From: Polyodon spathula
Lineage: Eukaryota; Chordata; Actinopteri; Acipenseriformes; Polyodontidae
Direction of reading: 5' to 3'
Assembly: GCF_017654505.1 (NCBI RefSeq)
Contig: NC_054565.1
Coordinates: 2,959,468 to 3,023,467 of the forward strand
Length of the DNA: 64,000 bases
Below, piece after piece: positions 26,542 through 38,726 of this stretch. The position numbers and the translations under genes were made by a program. How positions within the stretch are numbered: position 1 is the stretch's first letter; each line of letters opens with the position of its first letter. The notes below the pieces were generated by a model. The model saw only the letters and a list, made by a program, of their open reading frames with translations. It was not told where the DNA came from and did not search any database.

Positions 26542-28189
26542 GCAGATTGACAGTTTCTGAGATGCACTCTGACAAGCAGGAGCCCCCCGAGCAATGTTTC
26601 AACTTACAAGGCTATAAGTGTCCTGTTTTAGGTAAACACCTTTTTTGGTACTAATGTTTAATGATGTATTATCTGACATTTGAAAAGATACCATTAAGAA
26701 AGAGAAAGACCAAAGCTTAAGCACACTAGAAGGATTGCAGCGCTAGTTTGGCTCGCTTTGCAGCTACTTTAACGTGAACCCACTGTCGTACAAAATATTC
26801 AGTGTTATTTCAAAAACTTATACAAAGTATCACTGCTTACTAGCAGTTTGTTCTTCTCATCCTTTTGCTTCACATCATTGAAATTTAGTATCAAGCAACG
26901 CTTCACTGACAGCAAAGAAATTTATATTAACACACCAGAAATCCCTGGTTATTTTTTACCTTTGTACTGTATATTCCTCATATTTTAAATATGGAGCTTT
27001 GATATACAGCCCACTTACTGAGGACTGAAGATTAATGGGCATCTTCCATTCTTGCTGTTAAAAAATTGCTATTTCACCTCAGCTGAACCTAAGCAATAGA
27101 TGTTACCAAACTACAGAAGGCTGGAGGCAAGGAGCCAGCCTGGGATATGGACGTCCATTTCTTATGGAATTTCTGGTTACAATTCTCCTGGGATTCATAT
27201 GGACAACTTTATACAGTGTTACAATGGGAGCCATACCCTAAAATACTATAATACTCAAATAAATATTTTAGGAATCATAAAGGATTTTAACTGTTTTAAT
27301 AAAGTATGGATGCATTTTAAATACCCTTTCTACATATTATTGAGAGTCGTCAATTACAGAGTATAAAAGGTGTTTGTGTGCATGCATATGTTTTTTATAA
27401 ACAGCGTCTACATACTTTTTAAAGTTATAAATATAGGATGTATTTCTAATAAATACAACTCCATTAAATATACAAAATATCTAGCACCCTTGTGAACTGT
27501 ATTTGTTAACAAATAAAAAAACAAAAAATAACAACAATCAAACCAGATAAATCTCCCGCACATGACAGGTAGTGTCTATCAGAATGCAATGGTGGCTCTT
27601 AATTGGGTCAGTTTTATATCAAAAGACAGTGCCAGCCTACTGCCAGTCATAAAGCCAAGTGCTGAGAGGCACTCTGGCATCGAATCAAAGGACGCGTGTG
27701 GCGCCTGCAGACAAACTGGCAAAGCAGAACACACCGTACTGGGAGTACATCAAACAAGGCCTATAGCCCTGCCTTCACAGGGAGGATGTAATTGGTACAT
27801 GGGCATTCAGACTGGTTTCAAAGGAAGGAGTTAATCCACATGTGTACTATGAAATTGGTTATTATGTTCACCCCCTCCAGGATTGACCATACTGTTTAAA
27901 ATGAATGTTCAGTTGGTGTTTTAATTGACACTGTTCCCACACTAACCTTTCACAAAATAAGCGAGCTATCTGAGTGATCCCTAGTGGCCCGTACTTGAGA
28001 ACTGCCCAGCAGGCACACTCATAGCCCTTTAACAGGTAATAGCGTCCCTGTGGTCTCAGGTGGGGTAGTAGAGTATACCACTTCCTTATGGTAAAACACA
28101 TGTATTAATATGATGGGGGTGAAATCATCACTTTAATAAAGATACAAAGAAAGAGCAGGAATGTAATTCAATGCATAATCCACCTGCTG
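26542..28189. other. Non-coding DNA; one conserved-looking patch
   Basis: Mostly AT-rich. About 27560-27840 is GC-balanced with a 90-codon open frame of no recognised type and might be a conserved element or an old repeat. The minus-strand frame 27868-28101 also matches nothing. Confidence 0.45.
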
Positions 28190-28650
28190 CATCTTGCAGT
28201 ATTCCAAATATTGCACTATGGACTGAGAAGAGAAATATATAAAACATATCTTAAAGTATATTTAGAAATATATTTAAAACATATGTTGGAACATTCCTGC
28301 TAAAATAATTTGAAATGTTTTTCTTTTAAAATATTTTTCTTTATACAGTATAATTTAGATACATGTTCAAAAATAATCCAACCATACAGTATTTTGAAAC
28401 AAATTCAGATATATTGTTAAATATATTGAATGTCTCAAAATATATTTTAAGTATATATTGCAATATATGCTGAAGAAATGATAAAATACATTTTACGTGT
28501 TGAAATATATTTTGTATTCTTGAAGGAATATATTGATAAATATTTGTATGAGATATAAAAAATAGACACAGTACTGGACCTCATTATACTTCATTGGACC
28601 TCATTATACTTTATAACATATATTTTGGAAAAGGCATATAGCACATTGCA
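28190..28650. repeat. AT-rich low-complexity region with ATATATTT words
   Basis: Words such as AAATATATTT, AATATATT and GTATATTTAG recur many times at irregular spacing. CTGGACCTCATTATACTT near 28575 and TTGGACCTCATTATACTT near 28594 form a short tandem duplication. Probably decayed simple-sequence DNA. Confidence 0.7.
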
Positions 28651-29334
28651 AAATATTTGAAATGGAGCTGTAGTGATCTGAAATATACAGCAATCCATAC
28701 CTGCAGCAGTAGGCTTTCTCATTCTTGTATTCTTCCACTTTACAAACATCTTCTCAAGAGTGGTGATGATTCACAAAGGGGAGGGATTTCTAAGGACTAT
28801 ATTCAAATCAGTCTCCTGAGAAAAATATGTGGGCTTGGTTAAAAAATAAATGTCTGTGTAGATATTGAGCTGTGTAAGCATTGCTATTGGGTTCTGCCTC
28901 TGCTAATTAACTTGCTAATACAATGAACTCTGTTTAATGCAGACATGGATAATGCAGATGTATGTATTGCATACATTGGACAATGTTCTTTAGTGGCTTA
29001 GTCTGAGCACCTCTTCATGTGGACTGTTTGCTAACATACAGCATGGCAGATACAACTTGCACATGCATGGTATGATGCTGAAAAACGTTTCTGCTTTGAC
29101 ACCTGAAGATTTCCAGTGGGCCACTGCATTCAGTTTAACAAGCCCACTGTTGCTTGTTATGATAGAGTACAGTAAATGGAGTACAGAGAGTACTTTAATA
29201 AAAACTCAAATACAGTAACTTATAATTATGAAGCGGTTGTGTACATACTACAGTTTTGACTGCACGGTTGTGATTTATTATTGCAGTGTGTTCGTGGGTA
29301 TTAAAGAGCAAGTGACCTCAAAATGTCTTCTTTT
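28651..29334. other. Non-coding DNA, nothing recognised
   Basis: Unique-looking sequence up to the large palindrome; no gene or repeat recognised. Confidence 0.55.
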
Positions 29335-29735
29335 TCATTTCCTTTACTGTTTTGTGGAATGTGTGGAGCGTGGTTCTGTGTGCTGTGGCTCCAATACCGA
29401 GTTCTTATCATCTTCCTCTAAATGTGCTCAACCTGATTTGAGCTTGTCTGCAGAGTGCCAGGACTAAACAGCCTTCCTGGTTTCTTTCAAATCATGTGAC
29501 TTTTCAACTCTGCTAACTCCACCCATACAGGGAGAGTAGGTGGGGCTTACAGAGTTGAATGCTCACATTGTCACATGATCTGAATGGAATGTGGAAGGCT
29601 GTTCAGTCCCATCACTTTGGAGTCCACAGGCGAGCCAAGTAAAGGCAGATTTAAAGAAAAATGGTACCATCTCAGCACTGGAGCAACAGAACCCAGGACC
29701 ACTCAGAATGAATGCAAACACTATTAAATAGTAAG
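29335..29735. mobile_element. Large imperfect palindrome (foldback element)
   Basis: The centre is near 29533. Inner arms match well: ATCATGTGAC and TTCAACTCTG on the left pair with AGAGTTGAAT and GTCACATGAT on the right, and ACTAAACAGCCTTCC (29463-29477) pairs with GGAAGGCTGTTCAGT (29594-29608). The symmetry continues outward with more drift, for example CTGTGGCTCCA left against TGGAGCAACAG right. The open frames on the two strands give similar peptides around a CC-S motif, as expected for a palindrome, so they are not evidence of a gene. Probably an old foldback DNA transposon or inverted duplication. Confidence 0.72.
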
Positions 29736-30320
29736 GGAAACACAATGAAGCTAAAAACACTACCACATGCATACAATATTGCATAAGTATTCATAACATG
29801 TATTGCCATAATTCTGCAAGCATGTCTGTGACTGCTTACAGTATTTGCATGTTCCATGGGTTTTCCAGTCGATTTAAAGCATTCTACTTGTTATGCAGCT
29901 TTTATGACACAGTTAGGAATGTTGCACTACACCATGTCCAATTCAAATAAAGTTATCCTATAAATCCAAGCCCTTGCTCAAACTTTAGTAAAGCAACAAA
30001 ATGAACAAACTTTTCCGCACAATCCTGTTCTGTTTAAGCGCAGGATTGTTTATTTGTAAGATCTTTACAAGAGAGCGCTCATTATGTATGCAAGTGTTCA
30101 AGGCGGCTGCAGCTGTGGTGGTAGCATGTCGGCAACAGATGTGAAATTGTTTGCTTCACTTCTAACGGTTCCCTACAGACAGACTTATAAGAACAGAATG
30201 CAGAAAAACAGACACCGGAGTACAATTGAGATGCCATGTGGATATGCTTGTATATCTCTGACTGCTATAGGCAACACAGGCTCCCTAAAATGTGTAATAG
30301 AAGCATTGCACACATTCACA
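29736..30320. other. Non-coding DNA, nothing recognised
   Basis: AT-rich unique sequence. The open frames that continue into the following C-run tract owe their P-rich or G-rich parts to it. Confidence 0.55.
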
Positions 30321-30383
30321 GGGGGCCGACCCCCCCCCCGTCCCCCCCCCGCGCGCCCGCCCCCCCCCCCCCACGTACCCCCC
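30321..30383. repeat. C-run tract, G-rich on the minus strand
   Basis: Several runs of 9 to 13 C are separated by GT, GCGCG and G. The minus strand therefore carries four or more long G-runs and could form a G-quadruplex. Such tracts are also error-prone in sequencing, so the run lengths may not be exact. Confidence 0.9.
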
Positions 30384-30485
30384 AATCGACTACTGATGAT
30401 GTACTTTTAATAGAACGGCGTGCTGGATTTGGGACTTGAGCAATAAAGATTTTTTAAAGGGAAGTACGTCTGTATATAGAATATA

Positions 30486-30527
<42 letters not shown>

Positions 30528-30579
30528 TATAGATAGGGAGGAAGTGAGAGAGTAGGCGGCGAGAGAGAGGAGCGGGAGC

Positions 30580-30617
<38 letters not shown>
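30384..30617. repeat. Compound (TA)n and (GA)n microsatellites
   Basis: A short unique lead is followed by TA units (about 30488-30525), a GA/GGA-rich spacer and GA units (30582-30617). Confidence 0.93.
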
Positions 30618-30618
<1 letters not shown>

Positions 30619-31743
30619 ATGAACCAACTTTTTCACTTTGTTAGTTAAAATAAGTCCCTTTACATAGAATTCTATCCTGGTCCTTGGAAATATGTCCCCT
30701 TGAATTCTCTTTCTAACTTATCATGCAGCCCAAATCATAGAAAACACTGTATGCCGTTAACACAGATTAAAACAAGTTGGTGTAATTATAATGTACGATA
30801 CCTGCAGTTTAGAAGCATAACTTAGCATCTAGAAATTAATTTCCTTTTAATTCTTGGCTTCTGTAATTACTATTTTTGCTAATGCATATTTAAGCAAAAA
30901 CAAATTCACACTTAGATTGAAAAGCAAGAAAAAATGAAAAAAGATTTTAAAAATACCACAGCAGACATGGGAGTTTTGGGGGGGACAGGAGATCGTAGTA
31001 GTTAATAGTTAGCCATTTTAACGAGTTTTAAGATAGTCATCATTATTTCTTTACTGTTCTTGTAGTTTCATAGTTGTGGTTTAATTTGACGTCATCTTAA
31101 ACTGCTGGAACCCATAATTATATTTTAAAACGCGAAACAAAACTGAAAAAGACACCTTTTTTTTGACGTGGCAGTGACACAGCTTTGACATAGTATTGAA
31201 ACAATATGGATTATAACAGCCCAGATTAACCAAATGTATTTATTTAACCAAGATTTTTCAAGGGGGTCGTGGCAAGAAATAACATTATAAAATCAATGGC
31301 AAAAATAGACAAATCATTCAAGCAGGAAAAAAAAAAATATTAAAACAGCAATATAAAATAAAAATCCTGTTTTGATCACAGGTAGTAATTATGATTTAAA
31401 GGAGAATAAAAAACAAGTTAATCAGAGACACGCATGGTCACTCACAGATGGCAATGTATTGGTAAATATACTAAAATATCTAAAATACACAGAAGCATAG
31501 TACTGTGCCAATTTACCTTGGAAAACCTTTATAAGGCTTTCTAGACAGCACCATTCTCTGTAAAGCAGAACACTGGAGTTAATATTTCATCAACTAATCG
31601 TATTGTATGTGTGGCTGGAGATTGGGGTTGTTTTTAGATAAACGCTATTACTTGATCAAGACTATGAAAAATTGTAATTAATCTGTCAGGCGTGTACTCA
31701 GTACTGTACGAGTCCTGGGACTCTCACTTTTGAATTGTATTAA
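30618..31743. other. Non-coding DNA, nothing recognised
   Basis: Strongly AT-rich with A-runs (31327-31338). No gene, RNA or transposon recognised. Confidence 0.55.
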
Positions 31744-32100
31744 TTATAAGCCTGGGAGACGGCATTGGCTGTGTTCCCAGAATCTGCACCAGGCCCTTGT
31801 GGCTGTCAAGTGCTCCAGATTATGACCCAGTGATCCGTTTTCACACCGGGACCCCTGAGCGCTGCCGGTGAAAGACCTCAGCCGCCATTGGCAGATGGTT
31901 GGCACACAGACAGCCCGCCAGAATGTCAGAGCGACATCATTAGCAACTGAAACATAACAGTGACAGAGCACGAGGCCATGACAGTTTAACACTGAAAAAC
32001 TGTGAAGCCAGAAACAATCTGAAGGAGCAACTTTGCATCCACTTTTTTTTGCTTGTGCTTTTGTTTTTGACCTTCGCAAAAAGACTCCATGCAGCATAAT
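31744..32100. promoter_or_regulatory. Candidate conserved non-coding element
   Basis: A GC-balanced block in very AT-rich flanks, free of simple repeats. It contains CAGATTATGACCC, GCCGCCATTGGC and CATTAGCAACTG words that would suit homeodomain, YY1 and NF-Y or RFX-like binding. A 117-codon minus-strand open frame covers it entirely, but it matches no family and starts with an unremarkable context. Enhancer or coding exon cannot be separated by eye; I favour non-coding. Confidence 0.35.
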
Positions 32101-33151
32101 GCACTGTATGTACGTTTAGATGTATGCATGTTCTGTATGTAAAGTATGTGTATATGTACTGTAATAATTATAGTTTACAGTAATGCTTACTCTGTTATTA
32201 CTTTTTAATAATGGTGCCACTATGTTTATAACAGCTTTTTTAAAAAGTAACAGAAGCTGTGATAATTAGATAATGCTAACACTAGATAAAATGCAAAAAA
32301 CCATCACAGTACTTATTTGTTTTATTATTTGGCTGCTTTTGAAAGCTGATATAAGGATAAGGATACCATAATTTAAAATGCAATCCTAGTGCTAGCAACT
32401 TAAAAATAAAAATTTAAATAAATGAAATACAAAACTGAAACCTACTTTCGGTGATTAATCCTTTAAAAGCAAAACATTTTTTAGTTCTCAATAGGAATGA
32501 AGTGACTGACACATGCTAGGATTAAACACTTGCTAGGATTATGGTGCTGCTTTAAATAATTGCAAAATAACAAAAAAACTTTGCTAAATGAGTGAAATTA
32601 TTTAGCACTGCTTAAAAAGCCCACAAAACTAAAATAAAAAGCTGTTATCTCTACAACAGAAGTTGTTTATTTGGTTATTTGGTACTAAAAAGTACTATAA
32701 GGATAGTGGTGCTGTAATTATCATCATCTTAATTGTGGACTAGTGTCAGGAATCGGCTTTTTATTTTATTTTTTTAAAAGCTTTTGGTAACGCCTGTCAG
32801 CACAGCTATTTGATCTTGCAGCCACAGCAGACAGTTCCTCGTAGACCAAATCATAAGCTATTACCTAAAATAAGCTATTACAGTCAGTACATGTGACTGG
32901 CTACCAGCTTCTCAGGATGTTATGTATTAAATGTCCAGTAGGTGGTGTTGGTGTATATTCCTAATGTTAATTCTCTGTGTAACCAAGAAGGAAGGTAGTT
33001 AAGAGTACAGCCCACATTCATTCACTTTGCATTGAGCTGGATTTTAATAACAATGAACTGCAGAGGACCTAATGCTGCACATCTATTGTGAAATAAATGT
33101 GGAATAATAATTTATTTTCCCAAATGTAGCAATAATGAATTGACTCCGGAG
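32101..33151. other. Non-coding DNA, nothing recognised
   Basis: AT-rich. GCTAGGATTAAACACTTGCTAGGATTA near 32515 contains a 16-bp-spaced direct repeat of GCTAGGATTA. No gene seen. Confidence 0.55.
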
Positions 33152-33152
33152 A

Positions 33153-33209
<57 letters not shown>
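33152..33209. repeat. (ATT)n microsatellite
   Basis: About 19 uninterrupted ATT triplets; the poly-N stretch of the minus-strand open frame comes from it. Confidence 0.97.
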
Positions 33210-34079
33210 GATCAACATGAACATCAACAGTGCATAACAAATAGAAATAGATTTAAATTGCGCTTGCTGCTGCTGCTGCACTTGCTAAAGTGGTTCCCTG
33301 TGTTTTGCAGTCTATGTCATTGGCTGCTGTAAATCCATTTGCTGTGACATATGGTTAACATGCATGACATGGTAGGCCCTGTCTGGCACTATGACTTACT
33401 GTCGTGTTGCACTGCCTGTAGCAGCAGCTACAACGGGAGGGGTGAGGAAATCCACGGCCCAATTTGTGCCTGGAGACACAGGCAGTCTCTGGATTACAGG
33501 GGTAATCAATCTCACTGTGAACTGAAGAAACAGCCCAGTCTTAACACTCTGTTCACTCGGAAGAGCTAGGCAGGGATAGAAATGCAGACTTCCCTAACCC
33601 TCTGTTAAAGGTGACTGCCTTCTCTCATGGTGCAGTACAGGGGGAGCACCGTGCAATATGTAGCACACAGTTCGGTATGAAAAGGATGCCTTTCACATGA
33701 CATTAATTTGTTCAGCAATGACATCCACAGCAATACATAAAAGCTGCAGGTCTGTGTTGCAAATTATTTACAATGTTCTGTTCACTTCTACTGTAGAGCA
33801 ATATCTACTTTCCATGGTACCTGTCTGGTTGTGACAGACTGTAGTAAAATTCCCAAAGCTGTTGTCCTCCACTGTAAGGAAGAATTGTCTCAGTGCCAAC
33901 ATTTTCATTAGCATGCTGAGCAAAAGAGCTATACAAACGACACAAACGTTCAATCTAACAAACACAGTTGTACTTCTATCTTATTTGACACAGATGATTC
34001 GGCCATTGATTTCTGAGATCAGACCACCATACTCCTTAGTTTATATATAGTGTGTAAGACATAATGTTTACATACAAAT
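33210..34079. other. Non-coding DNA with a GC-balanced patch
   Basis: About 33290-33560 is GC-balanced, with GGATTACAGGGGTAATCAAT near 33491, an inverted pair of GATTAC and GTAATC homeodomain-like cores. Possible conserved element; no gene recognised. Confidence 0.45.
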
Positions 34080-34345
34080 CTGATTTGAATCCATGGCGTT
34101 AGTTTCTGGTGGCCCAGAAGACCTTTGTGTGTCGCCTGTAGGTGCTGGCTGAGGGAAGCAGAATGAACAGAGGCATTAATTCCAGTAAGGTCAGAAAGGC
34201 TACAGCGTGTCATTATTACTCCAATAGTTGAAATGGCTGCAATTGAAAGAGAAATTAAAAATGATATGAAAGGCTACCATGACCTGCTATGCACATTAAG
34301 TTTAGCAGGCATGACAAATTTAAGAAAAGAAATGGTAATTTGATT
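34080..34345. promoter_or_regulatory. Candidate conserved non-coding element
   Basis: Repeat-free block with many homeodomain and SOX-type cores: GCATTAATTCC near 34172, GTCATTATTACTCC near 34208, TTGAAAGAGAAATTAA near 34236 and GGTAATTTGATTTCC near 34336. Texture suits a developmental enhancer. Conservation was not tested. Confidence 0.38.
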
Positions 34346-34743
34346 TCCTAACAGGCGCTTTATATTTCTTTTTTTTTAAAACAAAAAAAAAAAGAATAGC
34401 TGAATTTAATAATCTGTGTCAATTTGTATCTTATCGTTCACTGTAACCAATTATTCATGTATTGTAAAAGTCACGTAACTTCTGGAATCGGCCTTTGCCA
34501 GGATGGTATGAGGTTGCCAACTACCCGCTCAATGACTTTGCCCATCAATAGCAGGAAAGATTTAATTCCATGACCTAACTTTCAACGAATTCAACATACT
34601 CCAGAGGGATCAGCCTGAGCCTTGCATTTCTAAGGAATGTTGTACCTCGCTATAAACCAGCAGATACTGTATCCCAGTTCACTTTTTGGTAGATCCCTGA
34701 ATAAAACAACAGCTATTATCGGGGAATTTGACTAAACCTAATA
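34346..34743. other. Non-coding DNA, nothing recognised
   Basis: T- and A-runs at 34368-34395, then unique sequence. No gene or family recognised. Confidence 0.55.
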
Positions 34744-34929
34744 AATTCAATACAAATGTTTCTACTAAAAGTCTTTCCAATGCTAAAAAAAAAAAAAAAA
34801 AAAAAAGTGTTAAAATGAGTTTTGATTCCTGTACTTATATCACAGAGTTATAAGGATATGACCTCAAAACTCATTCTACCATTGAAGATGTTGAAAAAGA
34901 TTTGTAGTCAAAATGTTTGTCATTGAATT
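34744..34929. mobile_element. Foldback element with ~40-bp inverted ends
   Basis: The left arm runs AATTCAATACAAATGTTTCT then ACTAAAAGTCTTTCC. The right arm in reverse runs AATTCAATGACAAACATTTT then GACTACAAATCTTTTTC. A second nested pair, AAAATGAGTTTTGA (34812-34825) and TCAAAACTCATTCT (34864-34877), lies inside, with a poly(A) run at 34785-34806. The CAATGACAAACGTTTCGACTA-like terminal motif recurs at 12080-12120, 12181-12210, 35200-35225 and 63411-63462. Confidence 0.65.
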
Positions 34930-37900
34930 TTGTATTTCTAAATGTGCTTTATAGCTATAAACGAATTACTGGGAAAGACCAGACATTTCAGTACAGTAAT
35001 TATCTTAATCACTCCATACTTCTATGTAGGTATTGATTGTCTTATATTAAATTAAAAACCAGAAATTGTAATGTGTATTATAAGTTAGTTTTATGTTTTT
35101 GCTCAAGAGCCAACTTCCCAATATTTTGGCATGTTTAACCTACCTTTGTCAAGGCTATGTTCAATGGCTATAGGTCATATTCCTAAGACATTGCAAAGGA
35201 CTTCTACTTGAAACTTTTGTCATTTAATTTTACCAAGTTTATTTTCATAGACTTGAGTATATAGGCCGAGCTCTGCATGCAAGCACAAGGCTTTGGGTGA
35301 ATTTTGTATTTATCAAAATCAGCTGTAAATGTTTTACACAAAGAGAATTGTGATAACTGAAGTTTGGTTTCTACAGCTGTTATCAGCAAATGATAGGGGT
35401 TCAATCTGGTCAAACATGGTATCAAAAACAGAATTGATGTGAGTGCCAGCCTTTTTCTAGTTCAGGCACTAGTTAATGGTAAAGAACATTTGCTGTATGA
35501 TGGATTCAATATTTTCAGTTATTGTATCCCTGCATAAGATTTAAGCTGATCTTGTAACAGTTTAGTCCCATTTAGACAAAACTTAGCACAGAAAGCAATG
35601 GGCAACAAACGTCTCACATGTGTTAGCAGTGCCATGAAGACACCTTTGAGTCTGTTACTTAGTTAGCGATTCACTTCTCTGGAAGCAACAGCTTTCAGAA
35701 CTGCAAGCAAATGAAACAAATAAACCCTCAAACCATGATAAAATTGAATATTTTATGAATATTCAACATTCTGTATTTCTTATTTTCACCTTTTTTTTTC
35801 TTTGCAGCAGCATTTCTTTACTGCATAATTAATGAGAGAGTATAGAGTGTGAATCTGTCTGTGCGGCAAATTCTTTTTGGTTTTGTTTTGTTTTGTTTAA
35901 AAGGCACCTTGCTTTTAAAAAGGAAATGTAACTTTCAAAGTAAGACTAATCAAACAAGAGAGCTTCTCTTTGATGTAATCATCTGTCTCCTTGTAGCTAC
36001 TGAAGGATGCATACGATAACTTCAAATTAAATGAAACATACTACACTGGGATACAGTGAAGTTTTGCAATTATAGATATAAAACTAATTTAAGTAAATTA
36101 AAGTGGATGCAATCGTCGGTATGCATCACATTTCTATGTATATCTGCAGCTGACTTATTTAGCAGAAGTTATTGAAAGTGTTCAATTCTGGGAGGGGTAT
36201 ACCTCTTAGGGGGTGTCTATACATACAGGTGTCCAGCTGTACAGTATGTCACACCTATGTTTATGTATATACACTGCAGTATAGTACCTGGGAAGACCCA
36301 TATTAAATTGTTAAGAAAATTAGTAACATTATTTAGCATAGTTTATTGGAGAATACAATTGTGGGGGTACATGGAGATGCCTCTCTCTCTGTACATCTGT
36401 CCATCTGTATAGCACACTCACAGCTATCCATGCAGCTGCAGAACACTTTACTGTGACAGTAACACCTCGTTTGCTTACCTAATAACATCCAGGTCTTCAA
36501 TACTGCTTCATTAACATATTTTAATGATTTTAATGATGGTGGTATTTCGATTCACCATTGTTTAGATCCACCGAGTAGACCTCGTGATCTTTGCATGTCA
36601 TTGCATGTGCCTTGTATTCCTAATTATAAACTATATGGTTTATGAATAAAGTTACGGCCATATTGAACCAACATTTCATCATCAAACCTGCTAATTTTCA
36701 GCCAATGCCTGAATAATAAAGGACAAAGTGATCCCTCCTTTCTTAGATTCTGTTTGGTTGTAGCACTATCCCATTAAAACCTTGAACCTGAACCAAAGCC
36801 CTCCACTGACATCAATCCTTGATCCTGCAATATCCTGACCGCTCTTACGACACATATGCTTGATGTGCCTTTGAAATGCATGTTCACAATTTGCCTTGGA
36901 GAAGACTATGTGGTGAAAATTAGATTGGTAGCTGTATATTTTGCACAAAAAAGGATATTTTCCAATGGTACATAAACACCTCGAGGAATTTACTGGCCTG
37001 GAATAAGTTGTCAGGATTCGATACATTCAGAAGTTATGCAGAAAATAGCCCCAACAAATCCATACATTTATGATGTGTTTGTACAACTTGGTAAAGAGAG
37101 CACAACCCAAGTTAAGTCGGATTCATGACAGCCATCATATATGCAATGAATGGCTGCGTTATGGTACTGTGATGCTAATGCACTTTACTGGCTTCCTAAC
37201 AGCATATGTAGCTTAAGCCAATCCTCATAGCTGCAGCAAGAGACTCCAATATCAGCCAGGCTAATCCACTGAACCATCTTTGAGGATAATCACACGCTTA
37301 GATGAAGTTTATATCACAGCAGCAATCCCAATCTCACTTTTCAATGGATGTGACCTCTTGTGCTGCTTGATGCAAGATTGTTAGATCCGACACTATCAGT
37401 GAGATCATTGGCAAAATAGTCTTACTTTTAGGACATGATTAGATTTTTCAATAACTATTTTTAAGAAACTTTTCGCTTTTGTATTTTTAAGAAACTTATC
37501 ACTTATATTTGGATAAAATTCACTAGATGTCATCTTCAAATGACAAATTCTGTTTTTGAGCTGTTGCAGTGTCTTTTAGTTATGCCATTTCACCAGGTTT
37601 GAAATTGCCGGCTGTTAGCACCCAAGATGCCGAGCCACAGTACGCTGCCCTAATCCAGCCTCCAACATGCTGATTGCACGAAGGCGCTGCTCTTTTGGCA
37701 GATGTGGCATATTGTTTTTTTTTTTCTGTGATTTTCTTTATTGCTTATCATTCAGACTTGCAGTTCAACAGCTGAAATCACTCTATATCCAGTGTCCAAT
37801 CAACTGTCTCACTAATTATGTGATTAAGTGCATCTGCTTCAGTCATAGTCACTCAAGTGTGTCATGGTCAAGGATGAATGATCGAGTGAGTCCAAAGAAA

Positions 37901-38082
37901 CCAAAAACATTTCATCAATGTCCATCATTTAGAAAAATACGTTTGTTATAATAGTAATATGTTTCTTTTGATGCTCGGTATACTTAGTTAACTCTTCAAG
38001 TCACATGTAGAATATCACATCAAATGAGTTAAGTTGTATAGAGTTCTGTCAACAATAATAACATAAAAGGAGGCTAAAGGAG
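34930..38082. other. Non-coding DNA, no gene recognised
   Basis: About 3 kb of unique-looking sequence. A GACTTCTACTTGAAACTTTTGTCATT-type copy of the dispersed motif is at 35200-35225. Open frames at 35204-35425, 36766-37026 and 37667-37951 have no recognised domain. Confidence 0.5.
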
Positions 38083-38330
38083 GGTAAAGAAGGCTGTGTG
38101 GTCTAGTTGTTAAAGAAACTGGTTTATAACGAGGAGGTACCCAGTTCAAATCCCAGCTCAGCCACTGCCTTATTGTCCACTTAAACTCCTTGTGCTCTAT
38201 CTTTCAGGTGAGACATTCTTGTAAGTGACTCTGTAGATGATGCATATTTCACATGCCCTAGTCTCATATCTTGGAAAGTGCTTTGTGATGGTGGTCCATT
38301 ATGAAAGGTGCTATACAAAGATTATTATTA
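38083..38330 (+). mobile_element. tRNA-derived SINE, diverged copy
   Basis: The head has A-box-like GTGGTCTAGTTGTTAAAG and B-box AGTTCAAATCC. The core is shortened and drifted (CTTAAACTCCTTGTGCTC then TTCAGGTGAGACATTC), followed by TAAGTGACTCTGTAGATGAT. The tail is GAAAGGTGCTATACAAAG plus ATT triplets. Same family and order as 19521-19778, with a partly different 3' segment (TGTGATGGTGGTCCATTATG). Not a functional tRNA. Confidence 0.85.
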
Positions 38331-38669
38331 AAGTGAAAGAAAATTGTACACAGTGGTTCCCACAGACATAACAAATAAATAATTAGAGTTAAATCATTAT
38401 TGTGCTGTATATCTTGAACATGTTAGAGGTTTGGGGTGAATTGTTAAACCATACATTATATACATCTATTAATATTTTATCATTTGCAGCATGTGTGTCT
38501 TATTTGTGACTTGCAGACATAAGAGTTTCTCTGTAAATATTTCACTCATGCATTTAGGCAAATATCACAGGACATAAGTGGTGGCTCTTTTTTTGATTAA
38601 GATGCAGAGTGTGGAGTTCTTGCCAGACAATGTCTCTGCTTAAAAGGTCGCTCTTTTCCCAATAGATAT

Positions 38670-38671
<2 letters not shown>
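38331..38671. other. Non-coding DNA, nothing recognised
   Basis: Unique sequence between the SINE and the GT repeat. Confidence 0.55.

Positions 38672-38722
<51 letters not shown>
38672..38722. repeat. (GT)n microsatellite
   Basis: About 25 GT units, then TATACACACACAC, so the end can pair with the array. Confidence 0.97.

Positions 38723-38726
<4 letters not shown>

Noticed and set aside
30084..30439. Proline-rich and glycine-rich frames on both strands
   Set aside because: Produced by the C-run tract.
31744..32097. 117-codon minus-strand open frame
   Set aside because: Covers a conserved-looking block but has no known domain; I prefer a non-coding element.
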